Positions 1 through 8,447 of a stretch of 64,000 nt of DNA are shown one piece after another (the stretch's first letter is position 1; every line of letters starts with the position of its first letter). Where the stretch lies: NCBI GenBank assembly GCA_965222745.1, contig CBDCUW010000004.1:2356001-2420000 (forward strand), given 5' to 3'. The DNA is from CBDCUW01 sp965222745 (lineage in GTDB: Bacteria; Planctomycetota; Planctomycetia; Pirellulales; Pirellulaceae). The notes under the pieces are model-generated. The model worked only from the letters and a program-made list of their open reading frames with translations, had not been told where the DNA came from and searched no databases. A program made the position numbers and the translations under genes.

Positions 1-2
1 AA

Positions 3-1154
3 AGCCGATCGATTCGTTTCCTTCGTGGGATGCTGGCAGTTGCTGCCGCCGCGATTTTGATGCTCTCCACGTTGCTGTTCACTTCTCGGAGCGAAAATGG
101 GAGTTCCATCGAGCCGGATGCCGTGGCCATGGATTCGATTGCTCAGATCACTGGATTAAGCGGTTCCATGATCTGGACTGGTGACCGAGGGCAGATCTTG
201 AGGGAGATCACTGTCGGAACGGAACTCGCTGGAGGGACAATCGAGGGGCTGTCCCCAGACTCGTGGTTTGAACTGCGTTTCAACGACGGATCCGAAGTGG
301 CAATCTCCGGAGCGTCGATGTTGACGTTCAGCGACGATGGACAGAAACGACTACGTCTGCGCGAAGGCCGTATGTCTGCCGATGTGGCTCCGCAACCAGC
401 CGGCAAACCGATGGTCATTCAAACCCGCTCGGCAACGCTAACGGTGTTGGGGACGAGTTTCGACGTCGAGGCAGATCTGCCAGCCACCGCAGTCAGTGTC
501 CGAGAAGGCACGGTGCGTGTTACACGCACCAGCGACGGCAAGGAGATCGATGTACCCGCGAATCACAGAGTGATCGCGGCAGCCGACCAGGACTTGGAGC
601 GCAGGCAGATCGCTGATGTCGTCCGCAACTGGAAAAGCCGTATCGAACAAGGTCCCGATGAGACATTTGGAAAATGGCTTGCCGCTACCGATAAGCAGCC
701 AGCGCTGTTGAAAGCTGTGGCTTTTGTCCCAAAGGAGGCTCCACACGTGGTCCTGTACTTGTTGGGGCTGGGAGTGCGCAGCGGCGAGGACGCTCCGGTG
801 CAAGTCAATGCGGAATCGCACTTTGAGATTCGCGGAAAGATCGAGGTCGAGACAGACATTTACTTCGGGATTCAAGTTGCGTACGCCAATGGTGATTTCG
901 CAGGCAAGTTCCGGGCCAAGTGCACCGTCGAGCGTGACGCCTCCGGCGACTTTGTCGCGAGCGCCGATCTTCCGGACTTCGGACTCGACCCGTCCGTTTC
1001 CGCCTACAAAGACAAACTCGCACCATCGCCCGAAGATCTGTTTGTCAACGGAGTTTGGAGCTTCACGCATTCCAAGACTCCCTCGGGGCTACGAATCAGT
1101 GAAGTCAAACTCACTAGCACGCAGCGCAATCAAGTGGGCAATACCCAGCACTAA
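3..1154 (+). CDS. FecR-domain protein (5' end outside window)
   Basis: The reading frame is open from the window edge, and the first ATG is at 30. Just after that ATG comes a hydrophobic stretch (LAVAAAAILMLSTLLF), then a periplasmic part. Residues about 60-190 from that ATG match the FecR fold, with the typical signature VLGTSFDVEA followed by SVREGTVRVT. FecR proteins usually have a short cytoplasmic N-terminus, one membrane segment and this domain, and many act with ECF sigma factors. The RSIRFLRG residues before the ATG look like the end of such a cytoplasmic part, so I think the gene starts upstream of the window. The C-terminal 180 residues match nothing I know. The stop overlaps the convergent neighbour by 4 nt. 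The sigma-factor link is family knowledge; no sigma factor is visible here. Confidence 0.75.
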   Translation, partial: SRSIRFLRGMLAVAAAAILMLSTLLFTSRSENGSSIEPDAVAMDSIAQITGLSGSMIWTGDRGQILREITVGTELAGGTIEGLSPDSWFELRFNDGSEVAISGASMLTFSDDGQKRLRLREGRMSADVAPQPAGKPMVIQTRSATLTVLGTSFDVEADLPATAVSVREGTVRVTRTSDGKEIDVPANHRVIAAADQDLERRQIADVVRNWKSRIEQGPDETFGKWLAATDKQPALLKAVAFVPKEAPHVVLYLLGLGVRSGEDAPVQVNAESHFEIRGKIEVETDIYFGIQVAYANGDFAGKFRAKCTVERDASGDFVASADLPDFGLDPSVSAYKDKLAPSPEDLFVNGVWSFTHSKTPSGLRISEVKLTSTQRNQVGNTQH

Positions 1155-2350
1155 AACTCCGGTTTTCGTTCCGGCGGCGCTTCGTAGGGCCGCTTCCCAG
1201 CAGCCGGATCATCCAGTGCCTGGCCTGTCATCTTCAGGTAGCCCACGGCGTACAGCAGCATGGTCAGCGGCGCGGTGACGATGTGTCCCACTCCACAAAC
1301 CGCCGACCCAACCACCGATAAGACCATTGCGATCAAGAGGATCAGCGCCGAAGGCAGCTTGTTGTAAATCGTCAGCGCAATGGCCGATCGTACGCTGCCG
1401 ATCATCGTTCCCCTGCCGTCACTGACAATCATCAACCAAGACCAAAGCAACCATTGCAGTAGCAGCGAAACCACAATGATCACCAGCATTCCCATCCCCG
1501 ACAACAAGCCCGCCAACTGACGATTTCCTGAAACCTGCCCAAGCCCGGCAACGAGCGCAATCCACAAAGCCATCGCGGCACCGATCACCAGAGCCATCAA
1601 GACTCCGGCAACCAGAAATCGAAACACAATCGACAGCGGCGGTACCAATGCAGAAAGAGGAGATGGAGGATCGTTGCGAGCGACGGCCAACGCTACCCTT
1701 GCCATTCCCACGGCAAAAAATCCACTCAACACCACCAGCGTTGGAACCCAAATGAGTGCCAGCAATCCCGCAACCACGTCCCCGCCCGAATTTGCGATCG
1801 CCGAAATCATCGATAGCGGAATCAAAACCACGAACGCTGCTACCGCAGCAACGATCAAAAATGCCAACACCAATGGCACCCAACGATCGGCAAAAATCGA
1901 TAGGGTCGACGCAACGATTTCTTCAATGGAACTGCGGACCATCTGCAATTCCGGCGGCGGTGTGGCCGGCTGCATCATTGGGTCAGGGGGCGGGGCTGCA
2001 GGATCGGCGTCGACCGTGCCCGGTTGCAGCGGAGCAGTGAAAGGGTGCTGAACGGAATCGGCCCAAGTCTGATCGTTGTCGGTCGCCTGCTGGAAACTTG
2101 ATGCAGGACTTTCCGCGGGCTGGCCCGTATCAGAAGCCGGCTGGGGCGAAGCGAGATCGGAAAGCGGCGGCGGCTCCCTGCTAGACGATGGCTCGGCAAC
2201 CGGCTGCTGCTGGGGCGGAGATTCGGTGGTTGATTGGGCGATCGTGAAGGTGGCGTCGCACGCTGGACACTGCCCCAGCCTGCCGGCAGCATCGGCCGGC
2301 AATTCAAGGATGCGATTGCAACTGGGGCAGGGTTGGCGAAGGATGTTCAT
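1151..2350 (-). CDS. zinc-ribbon multi-pass membrane protein
   Basis: About 399 residues. The N-terminus has a four-cysteine zinc ribbon (C8, C11, C28, C31 in CPSC and CPAC pairs). A Pro/Gln/Ser-rich linker of about 120 residues follows, then about six hydrophobic segments forming a membrane domain with a Gly/Pro-rich C-terminus. I chose the ATG at 2350 because the ribbon follows at once. The longer frame to 2437 would translate a dispersed palindromic repeat (2389-2412). Planctomycetes have many proteins with this ribbon / low-complexity linker / membrane-domain plan, mostly of unknown function. Nothing here indicates a substrate. Confidence 0.7.
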   Translation of the reverse strand: MNILRQPCPSCNRILELPADAAGRLGQCPACDATFTIAQSTTESPPQQQPVAEPSSSREPPPLSDLASPQPASDTGQPAESPASSFQQATDNDQTWADSVQHPFTAPLQPGTVDADPAAPPPDPMMQPATPPPELQMVRSSIEEIVASTLSIFADRWVPLVLAFLIVAAVAAFVVLIPLSMISAIANSGGDVVAGLLALIWVPTLVVLSGFFAVGMARVALAVARNDPPSPLSALVPPLSIVFRFLVAGVLMALVIGAAMALWIALVAGLGQVSGNRQLAGLLSGMGMLVIIVVSLLLQWLLWSWLMIVSDGRGTMIGSVRSAIALTIYNKLPSALILLIAMVLSVVGSAVCGVGHIVTAPLTMLLYAVGYLKMTGQALDDPAAGKRPYEAPPERKPEF

Positions 2351-2388
2351 GGCTGGCTCATCGTCCCATCCGAACATGTAGGCCGACT

Positions 2389-2412
2389 TGTCCCCAAGTC
2401 GGCAAGCGCACC
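2389..2412. repeat. half unit of the TAG-ended palindromic repeat
   Basis: TAGGCCGACTTG followed by its own inverted complement makes a 9-bp stem (GCCGACTTG / CAAGTCGGC) with a short loop. The same sequence recurs at 4582, 8329, 53849 and 62782. It lies just upstream of the zinc-ribbon membrane gene. Confidence 0.75.
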
Positions 2413-2550
2413 AAAGGACGAATTTTGGCTGTGACAAACCACTAGAGATAATTTACATCATCGGCGCAGCGGCGGATCGCTGTGCCATGTGCGCCCATGC
2501 GTCGCGGTGGTATCGTTGCTTTGTAGGAGTCAATCCAGTGGGCGGTTTTT

Positions 2551-4584
2551 GTGAGCGATGATCTTTCTGTCGATTCGATTTTAGACGCCGGCGGAAGCAT
2601 CGCTCGGCGTTTGCCGAACTACGAGCCTCGGCAACCTCAGCTTGCGATGGCCCGAAAAGTCGCCCAAGCACTCCGCTCCCAGCAGCATTTGGTGGCCGAG
2701 GCGGGAACTGGAACCGGCAAAAGCTTTGCCTACCTGGTCCCCGCGATCCTGCATGCAACGGACTCCGAGGGCCGGCTGGATGACCATCCCGACGATCCCG
2801 ATTCAGGCGAAGAGGAACGCCGTCGTCGAGTGGTGATTTCGACTCACACCATCAGCTTGCAGGAGCAACTGATCGGGAAGGATGTTCCCCTGCTGAACAG
2901 CGTTATCCCGCGCGAGTTTTCGGCGGTGCTGGTCAAGGGTCGCAGCAACTATCTGTCGCTTCGTCGGATGGACCGGGCGATCGCCAAAATGACCAGCCTG
3001 CTGGCCACCGATCAACAGATGAGCCAGTTGCGAGCGATCAAAAAGTGGTCCGCCGCGACTTCGGACGGCTCTCTATCGACCCTTCCCATTCGTCCCGATT
3101 CGGTGGTCTGGGACGAGGTTGCCAGTGACACCAGCAACTGCCTGCGCCGCGCCTGCAAACATCACAAGGAATGCTTCTACTTTCGTGCCCGCCGCCGTGC
3201 TGACAATGCGCAGCTGATGATTGTCAATCATGCCATGCTGTTTAGCGACTTAGCGCTGCGGGCCAAGGGGGTGTCGCTGCTTCCCGATTACGACGCGGTC
3301 GTGCTGGATGAATGCCACACGGTCGAATCAGTCGCCAGCGAACACTTGGGAATCCGCTTGACCAGCGGCCAGTTCGACTACTTGTTTGACCGCTTGTACA
3401 ACGACCGCACCCAAAAAGGATTGCTGGTGACCAAAGAGTTGCGGGGCCTGCAGCAGGAGGTACAACGGTGCCGTTATGCGGCTGCCAACTTTTTCGCTGA
3501 CCTGCTTGATTGGTGGGAACAGTCGGGAACAAGCAACGGCCGAGTCGATCGCCCCGCTATCGTCGACAACCCGCTCAGCGAACCGATGGAAAAGCTGGCC
3601 CAAGCGTTTCGGCAACAAGCTGACGGGCAGAAAAGCGAATCGGATCGAAAAGATTTCGAATCGGCTCACGACCGCATGCTTTCGCTTGCCGGCGGACTCC
3701 GACAGTGGCTTGGCCAACAACTAGAAGGCGCGGTCTACTGGTTGGAACGAACGGGAACGCGCCGCGGCATCGACCGGGTCACACTTGCCGCCTCACCAAT
3801 CGATATCGGGCCGACGCTGCGGAAGGTGTTGTTCCAAAGCAAGATGATCCGCAGCGTGGTGATGACCAGCGCCACGCTAGCAACCGGAAATGACGAGCAA
3901 TTCAAGTTCTTTCGTTCGCGGATCGGACTGACCGGTGGATTGTCGCTGCGAGTCGGCAGCCCGTTTGACTATCAGAGCCAGGCCAAGCTGGTGTTGGTGA
4001 AGGATCTGCCCGATCCTTCCAAGCAGCGGCAACTTTTTGAACAGGCGCTGCCGCAGCAAATCCGCCGATTCGCCGGCCACACCGACGGACACGCGTTTGT
4101 GCTTTTCACCAGCTACGATCTGCTCAAACGCAGCGCTGCGGCGTTGTCAGGATGGTTGGCCGAAAACGATCTGCAACTCTATTCTCAAGCGGGAGACCAG
4201 AATCGCACTCAGTTGTTGGACGCCTTTCGCCGCAATCCCCGCGGAGTGTTGTTTGGTACCGATAGTTTTTGGCAGGGCGTTGACGTTCCCGGCGATGCGT
4301 TGACCAACGTGATCATCACCAAGTTACCCTTCGCCGTTCCCGATCATCCGCTGCTGGAAGCTCGCCTGGAAGCGATCAAACAGGGTGGCGGCAACCCTTT
4401 CAACGACTACCAATTGCCCGAAGCGATCATCAAGTTTCGGCAAGGATTCGGCCGGCTGATTCGCACGGCAACCGATAACGGCATGGTCGTGGCGCTCGAT
4501 CCCAGGATCCACACCAAGCTTTATGGACGATTGTTCGTTCAATCGCTTCCCGAACTTCCCGTCCACGTCACCTCCGCCCAGTAG
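2551..4584 (+). CDS. dinG: DinG/XPD-type ATP-dependent DNA helicase
   Basis: 677 residues with a GTG start. This is a superfamily 2 5'-3' helicase of the DinG/YoaA/XPD group, which unwinds DNA, forks and R-loops in repair. Visible motifs are Walker A AGTGTGKS (51-58), the motif II DECH box (253-256), motif III-like TSATLA, and C-terminal FGTDSFWQGVDVPG and GFGRLIRT. The iron-sulfur domain is unusual: three cysteines are present (C197, C202, C208), but the first ligand, normally in KGRxNYLC, is Ser136 (KGRSNYLS). The terminal TAG stop lies inside a palindromic repeat shared with convergent lnt. Helicase assignment is firm; the exact orthology (DinG versus YoaA) and the state of the cluster are uncertain. 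Confidence 0.88.
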   Translation: MSDDLSVDSILDAGGSIARRLPNYEPRQPQLAMARKVAQALRSQQHLVAEAGTGTGKSFAYLVPAILHATDSEGRLDDHPDDPDSGEEERRRRVVISTHTISLQEQLIGKDVPLLNSVIPREFSAVLVKGRSNYLSLRRMDRAIAKMTSLLATDQQMSQLRAIKKWSAATSDGSLSTLPIRPDSVVWDEVASDTSNCLRRACKHHKECFYFRARRRADNAQLMIVNHAMLFSDLALRAKGVSLLPDYDAVVLDECHTVESVASEHLGIRLTSGQFDYLFDRLYNDRTQKGLLVTKELRGLQQEVQRCRYAAANFFADLLDWWEQSGTSNGRVDRPAIVDNPLSEPMEKLAQAFRQQADGQKSESDRKDFESAHDRMLSLAGGLRQWLGQQLEGAVYWLERTGTRRGIDRVTLAASPIDIGPTLRKVLFQSKMIRSVVMTSATLATGNDEQFKFFRSRIGLTGGLSLRVGSPFDYQSQAKLVLVKDLPDPSKQRQLFEQALPQQIRRFAGHTDGHAFVLFTSYDLLKRSAAALSGWLAENDLQLYSQAGDQNRTQLLDAFRRNPRGVLFGTDSFWQGVDVPGDALTNVIITKLPFAVPDHPLLEARLEAIKQGGGNPFNDYQLPEAIIKFRQGFGRLIRTATDNGMVVALDPRIHTKLYGRLFVQSLPELPVHVTSAQ

Positions 4585-4684
4585 GCCGACTTGTCCCGTC
4601 GGCGACTTCTCCGAAGTCGCTTCGCGTAGCCAGGAGCGGAGAACTGGCCGACAATGCGCGCCGACTTGGGGACAAGTCGGCCTA
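4582..4684. repeat. full TAG-ended palindromic repeat between dinG and lnt
   Basis: The element starts with TAG, which is the dinG stop, and ends with CTA, which is the lnt stop TAG read on the minus strand. The outer arms are inverted copies of TAGGCCGACTTGTCCC. The interior is a second module (GTCGGCGACTTCTCCGAAGTC, then CAGGAGCGGAGAACTGG) also found at 8360-8413, 46182 and 63934. It can fold into a long hairpin and may act as a two-way terminator between these convergent genes. Confidence 0.85.
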
Positions 4685-6370
4685 CTCGGATCTGCGGCGT
4701 CCCCGTAGGGCGTCCCATCCGGCGGCGATGCAAAGTAGCGCCAGAAACCTGGCCGGCCAATCGCCGATACGGAGGTAGAGGCTGCTGCGCGGATCGCGCC
4801 TCGGTGTCGCGATGATCGATCCGTGAGTGCCGGTTTCCAGACGCCGGACCAGCCGTCCACAGCTATCGATCCACGCGGTGGGGCCGTTGTTGGCTGCCGA
4901 TAGAAGCGGTCGTCGGCAGCTGACCGCCACCAGTTGGGCGCAGCGCAAGTGGTGGTCGATCACGCTGGAATCGTCGAACCATCCGTCGTTGGTCACCGTC
5001 ACCACAACATCCGCGGCTTTCCCGCGATCTTCAAGATCGGCCAATTGATTGACCGTCACTCGTTCGACCGCCGTTTCGATGCAGATGTTCGGCGCCACTG
5101 CCGTTTGACCGACCATGAACCGTTTTGCTCCCGGACCGGTTTGTAGCATCAGTTCGGGAGGCACCAGCGAACTCAACAGCGGCAGTCGAGGCAGGATCGG
5201 GACATACTCGCCAAACATCACCAGATGAGTCTTCCCGTACCAATCGGCTACGTCGCCGTCACTGGAAATATGAACGACGCCGCTGTAGGTGTCGGCCGTC
5301 TGTCGAAAATGCACCACGCCACAACCAACAATCAAGTGTGGCGGCGCGGTGTTCGATGGGTTCGCCGCCGCCAGGTTTGACTGGATGTACTCTGCTCGAT
5401 CCAAGTACAACTGACGCCTTTGGCGAATCGTCGTCTGAAACTCCTCCGTCGTCATCTCGACCCAGTCGGGAACTTTTGCGTCGGGATCGGCAATCATCCA
5501 AGAGGCGCCGCCTGAGAACGTCGATTCAGGCCAAATGACCGCGTCCACATTCTTGCCCGCCGTCTTCATCGCCCGCATCGACTGTCGAGCGTAGTGATCG
5601 AAGATCTCCCCCTCGCGGCTAACATCCTGCGAATACTCGACCGACTCGTCGCGCTGAATCAACGCAAAGGTAGCCAGCGGCTGGCCCAGCGGCTGCTTCA
5701 AGCGTGTTTGTCCGTACCCGATCGTGGCGATCACAAGCAGCGCGGCGAACAAGCATGGCGGGATCGCGACTTGAACTTCGGTCTGTCGTCTCACGCACTG
5801 CAGCATCGCAAAGGCGGCAACGTTGATCGACACCAAAACAAAACTGACGCCGTAGCTTCCCAGCAGATCGGCAATCTGAATCATCGACGGCACATCCGCC
5901 ATGGTGTGCGCTAACATCGCGGCGGAGATTCCGGTCATCAAATAGTTCCGCAAACACTCGCCGCCCACCCAGGCAATCGGCGCCGCTAACCATAGCGGCA
6001 TTCCGCGCCGGTACATCTGGCGGCACAGCAGAACAAACAACACGGGATAGATGGCAAGGTAGCCTGCCAGCGCCATCCAACACAGATACATGGCCGGATG
6101 GGCGTGCCGGAGTCCCTGCAGCGTCAATAACCAGTAGACGGTGGCGGTCAACCACAACAAACCATAGTGGCGTCGATGGAAACGATTTGGATCGATACAC
6201 AGAAAAAGCCAGGGAACCAGCGCCACAGCAGCCAGCGGCCAAAATGCCAGCGGTGGTTGCGAAACCCACAATAGCGCCGCCGACATCGAAGCGGCCAATG
6301 CAAGTTTTCGTTTCTCGATGCCGCCGGCAGCATCGGCCGCCTGATCTTGACTCGAATCGATTCCGTTCAT
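4682..6370 (-). CDS. lnt: apolipoprotein N-acyltransferase
   Basis: 562 residues. Lnt adds the third acyl chain to the N-terminal cysteine of lipoproteins in the inner membrane. The N-terminal 220 residues are strongly hydrophobic, about six membrane spans. A carbon-nitrogen-hydrolase (nitrilase-fold) domain follows at about 230-510. The catalytic triad is visible: E282 in WPESTFSG, K380 in YGKTHLVMFGEYVP, C430 in NICIETAVE. The TNDGWFDDS and SAANNGPTAW segments match the family substrate-pocket motifs. Length is slightly above the usual 500-520. The stop TAG is supplied by the adjacent palindromic repeat. Function is confident from the complete triad and membrane plan. Confidence 0.9.
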   Translation of the reverse strand: MNGIDSSQDQAADAAGGIEKRKLALAASMSAALLWVSQPPLAFWPLAAVALVPWLFLCIDPNRFHRRHYGLLWLTATVYWLLTLQGLRHAHPAMYLCWMALAGYLAIYPVLFVLLCRQMYRRGMPLWLAAPIAWVGGECLRNYLMTGISAAMLAHTMADVPSMIQIADLLGSYGVSFVLVSINVAAFAMLQCVRRQTEVQVAIPPCLFAALLVIATIGYGQTRLKQPLGQPLATFALIQRDESVEYSQDVSREGEIFDHYARQSMRAMKTAGKNVDAVIWPESTFSGGASWMIADPDAKVPDWVEMTTEEFQTTIRQRRQLYLDRAEYIQSNLAAANPSNTAPPHLIVGCGVVHFRQTADTYSGVVHISSDGDVADWYGKTHLVMFGEYVPILPRLPLLSSLVPPELMLQTGPGAKRFMVGQTAVAPNICIETAVERVTVNQLADLEDRGKAADVVVTVTNDGWFDDSSVIDHHLRCAQLVAVSCRRPLLSAANNGPTAWIDSCGRLVRRLETGTHGSIIATPRRDPRSSLYLRIGDWPARFLALLCIAAGWDALRGRRRSE

Positions 6371-6519
6371 CGCCGCATCTTACGTATTCCCAGGCGGCGG
6401 GGGAATCGAACTTTTCGCCGCCACCCACGGGGCCCTCCACGATCAGGTTAAAATGTTTCACGACAATCAGCGCAGCGATTCTTGTCGATGCTGTCATTCC
6501 TTTTCATTGATTCTCCACC

Positions 6520-8331
6520 ATGTCTTCATTTGAGTTTTTGGGTCCGTACCGGATTGGCCAGTCGCTGGGACGTGGCGGAATGGGAAGCGTCTTTGCGGCC
6601 GTTCACGAGAAGACGGGGGAGCAGGTGGCGGTCAAACTGATTGCCACCCACGTTGCCGATGAGCCTCGTTTTCGCCGACGATTTGACTCCGAAGTGAAGA
6701 CCCTTCAGCGTCTGCGGCATCCGGGAATCGTACGCCTGATCGGTTTCGGAGAAGAACGCGGGCAGCTGTTTTATTCGATGGAACTGGTCCGGGGAGAATC
6801 GCTTCAAAAGCGGATTCGGCGTGAAAAACGCCTCGACTGGCGGCCCACCATCGACATCGCCATCCAGATTTGTGCGGCGCTGAAACATGCTCATGACATT
6901 GGCGTGATTCATCGCGATCTAAAACCGGCGAACTTGCTGCTTACCGGTGACGACACGGTCAAGTTGGTCGACTTTGGCATCGCAAAGATTTTTGGCGACG
7001 GCGAGCAGACGTTGGCCGGTTCCGTGTTGGGAACGGCCGATTACATGGCTCCCGAACAGGCCGCCAGCACCGGAATATCAGCGCGCACCGACCTGTACGC
7101 GCTCGGCAGTGTGATGTACGCGATGGTGACCGGCCGGCCTCCCTTCACCGGAAAGAAGATCACCGAGGTGATCGAATCGCTCAAACGTGACCAGCCCGTT
7201 CCACTGGACCTGGTCAATCCCGAACTGCCCGAAGCGCTTGTCGAACTGATTCACCAACTGCTCGAAAAAGATCCGCAGAGTCGTCCTCCCACTGCGCTAG
7301 CGGTAATGAACCGTTTGAAGGCGATGCGGGCAGGGTTGCAACGAGAACAGACGATGCTAGCCGATGGCTTGCCAACCGAACTGGGCGACCTGAATGATTC
7401 CAGCGATACCAACGTGGTGGAAAACGATTTGAGTTCGGCGGCGACCGGAGTTGCCCAGAACAACGATCCATCTCGTCTGGGAACTGTTCTGTCCGAACAT
7501 ACACCCGCAAAAGGTGTCGCGGCAGCGTCCGATGAAAAGACCGTCGCGTCGGATGCCGGGCAAACGATCCAGGCAAACGGCCAGGCCGAAGACCAGGAAG
7601 ACGCGTCGCCGAAGACTCATTTTCAAACGGTCGACGAAACGGGCTCTCGCGAAAGTCTGTTTCATGATCCCGAAGAACCGACCGGCAATCGTTGGCATGC
7701 CGTTTTGCTGATCGCCGTCCTTGGCATCATGTTTGGCTGTGCCGTGTGGTTCGTTCTATCCACCCGATCAAGGACGGCCGATGAGCTTCATCTGGCTATC
7801 ACTGGCGCCGCAGGCGACGGTCCCGACCGCATGCAGGCGATCGAGGAATTTGTGAGACGCTTTCCCGATGATGCTCGCTTTCAGGAAGTTCACAACCTCT
7901 GGATGGACGCGCGATTGACGCGAACGATTCGACGGCTGGAGGCTCGGATCGGCAAACCTTTGGATGCCATGGAACAAGGATTCCTGGACGCGATGAAGGG
8001 ACGCAAGGAGGAGCCTTCCGAAGCGAGCAAGCAGCTGCAATCGTGGCTCGATGTTCATGACAGTACGACTCGACGAGCCGATCAGCACGAACAAGAATTG
8101 ATCGACCTGGCCAAGCATGAAAAGCAACAGTTGGCCAAACGTCCCCCGGCGATTCCGCTTGATCCACGAGCCGAGGAGTTGATCCAAAAGATCCGAACCA
8201 GCGTCGAAAAAGCTCCCGTCGAAGAAACCCGCAAGTTGCTGGAAGGAGTTCTCCAAATGCACAGCAACGACCCGTGGGCACAACCGGCAGTGCAGAGGGC
8301 CCAACAACAATTGAAGTTGTTGGACCAGTAG
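6520..8331 (+). CDS. Hanks-type serine/threonine protein kinase with one membrane span
   Basis: 603 residues. The kinase domain runs from about 9 to 270 with all key residues: Gly loop GRGGMGSV (17-24), Lys39 in VAVKL, Glu58, HRDLKPAN (131-138), DFG (151-153), APE (177-179). It should be active. A low-complexity acidic linker follows (about 280-385), then one membrane helix at about 391-412 (AVLLIAVLGIMFGCAVWF). The extracytoplasmic C-terminus of about 190 residues is helical and charged, with no PASTA repeats, so the sensed signal is unknown. This layout is common for planctomycete signalling kinases. It lies divergent from lnt. The stop TAG is the first three bases of a palindromic repeat. 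Confidence 0.9.
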   Translation: MSSFEFLGPYRIGQSLGRGGMGSVFAAVHEKTGEQVAVKLIATHVADEPRFRRRFDSEVKTLQRLRHPGIVRLIGFGEERGQLFYSMELVRGESLQKRIRREKRLDWRPTIDIAIQICAALKHAHDIGVIHRDLKPANLLLTGDDTVKLVDFGIAKIFGDGEQTLAGSVLGTADYMAPEQAASTGISARTDLYALGSVMYAMVTGRPPFTGKKITEVIESLKRDQPVPLDLVNPELPEALVELIHQLLEKDPQSRPPTALAVMNRLKAMRAGLQREQTMLADGLPTELGDLNDSSDTNVVENDLSSAATGVAQNNDPSRLGTVLSEHTPAKGVAAASDEKTVASDAGQTIQANGQAEDQEDASPKTHFQTVDETGSRESLFHDPEEPTGNRWHAVLLIAVLGIMFGCAVWFVLSTRSRTADELHLAITGAAGDGPDRMQAIEEFVRRFPDDARFQEVHNLWMDARLTRTIRRLEARIGKPLDAMEQGFLDAMKGRKEEPSEASKQLQSWLDVHDSTTRRADQHEQELIDLAKHEKQQLAKRPPAIPLDPRAEELIQKIRTSVEKAPVEETRKLLEGVLQMHSNDPWAQPAVQRAQQQLKLLDQ

Positions 8332-8443
8332 GTCGGCTTGTCCCAAGTCGACGAACCTGTACCGTACTTCTCCGAAGTCGCTTCTGCAGCCAGGAGCGGA
8401 GAACTGGCCGACAATACTCGCCGACTTGGGACAAGTTGGCCTA
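8329..8443. repeat. full TAG-ended palindromic repeat after the kinase gene
   Basis: It begins at the kinase stop codon TAG and ends in CTA just before the sulfatase stop at 8448. The outer arms (TAGGTCGGCTTGTCCC and its near-inverse) and the inner module (ACTTCTCCGAAGTCGC, CAGGAGCGGAGAACTGG) match the copy at 4582-4684 with scattered changes. It is placed between two convergent genes. Confidence 0.85.
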
Positions 8444-8447
8444 CCGA

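Noticed and set aside
2351..2437. Longer N-terminus of the zinc-ribbon membrane protein
   Set aside because: The extra residues translate the dispersed palindromic repeat (RLGDKSAY), so the ATG at 2350 is preferred.
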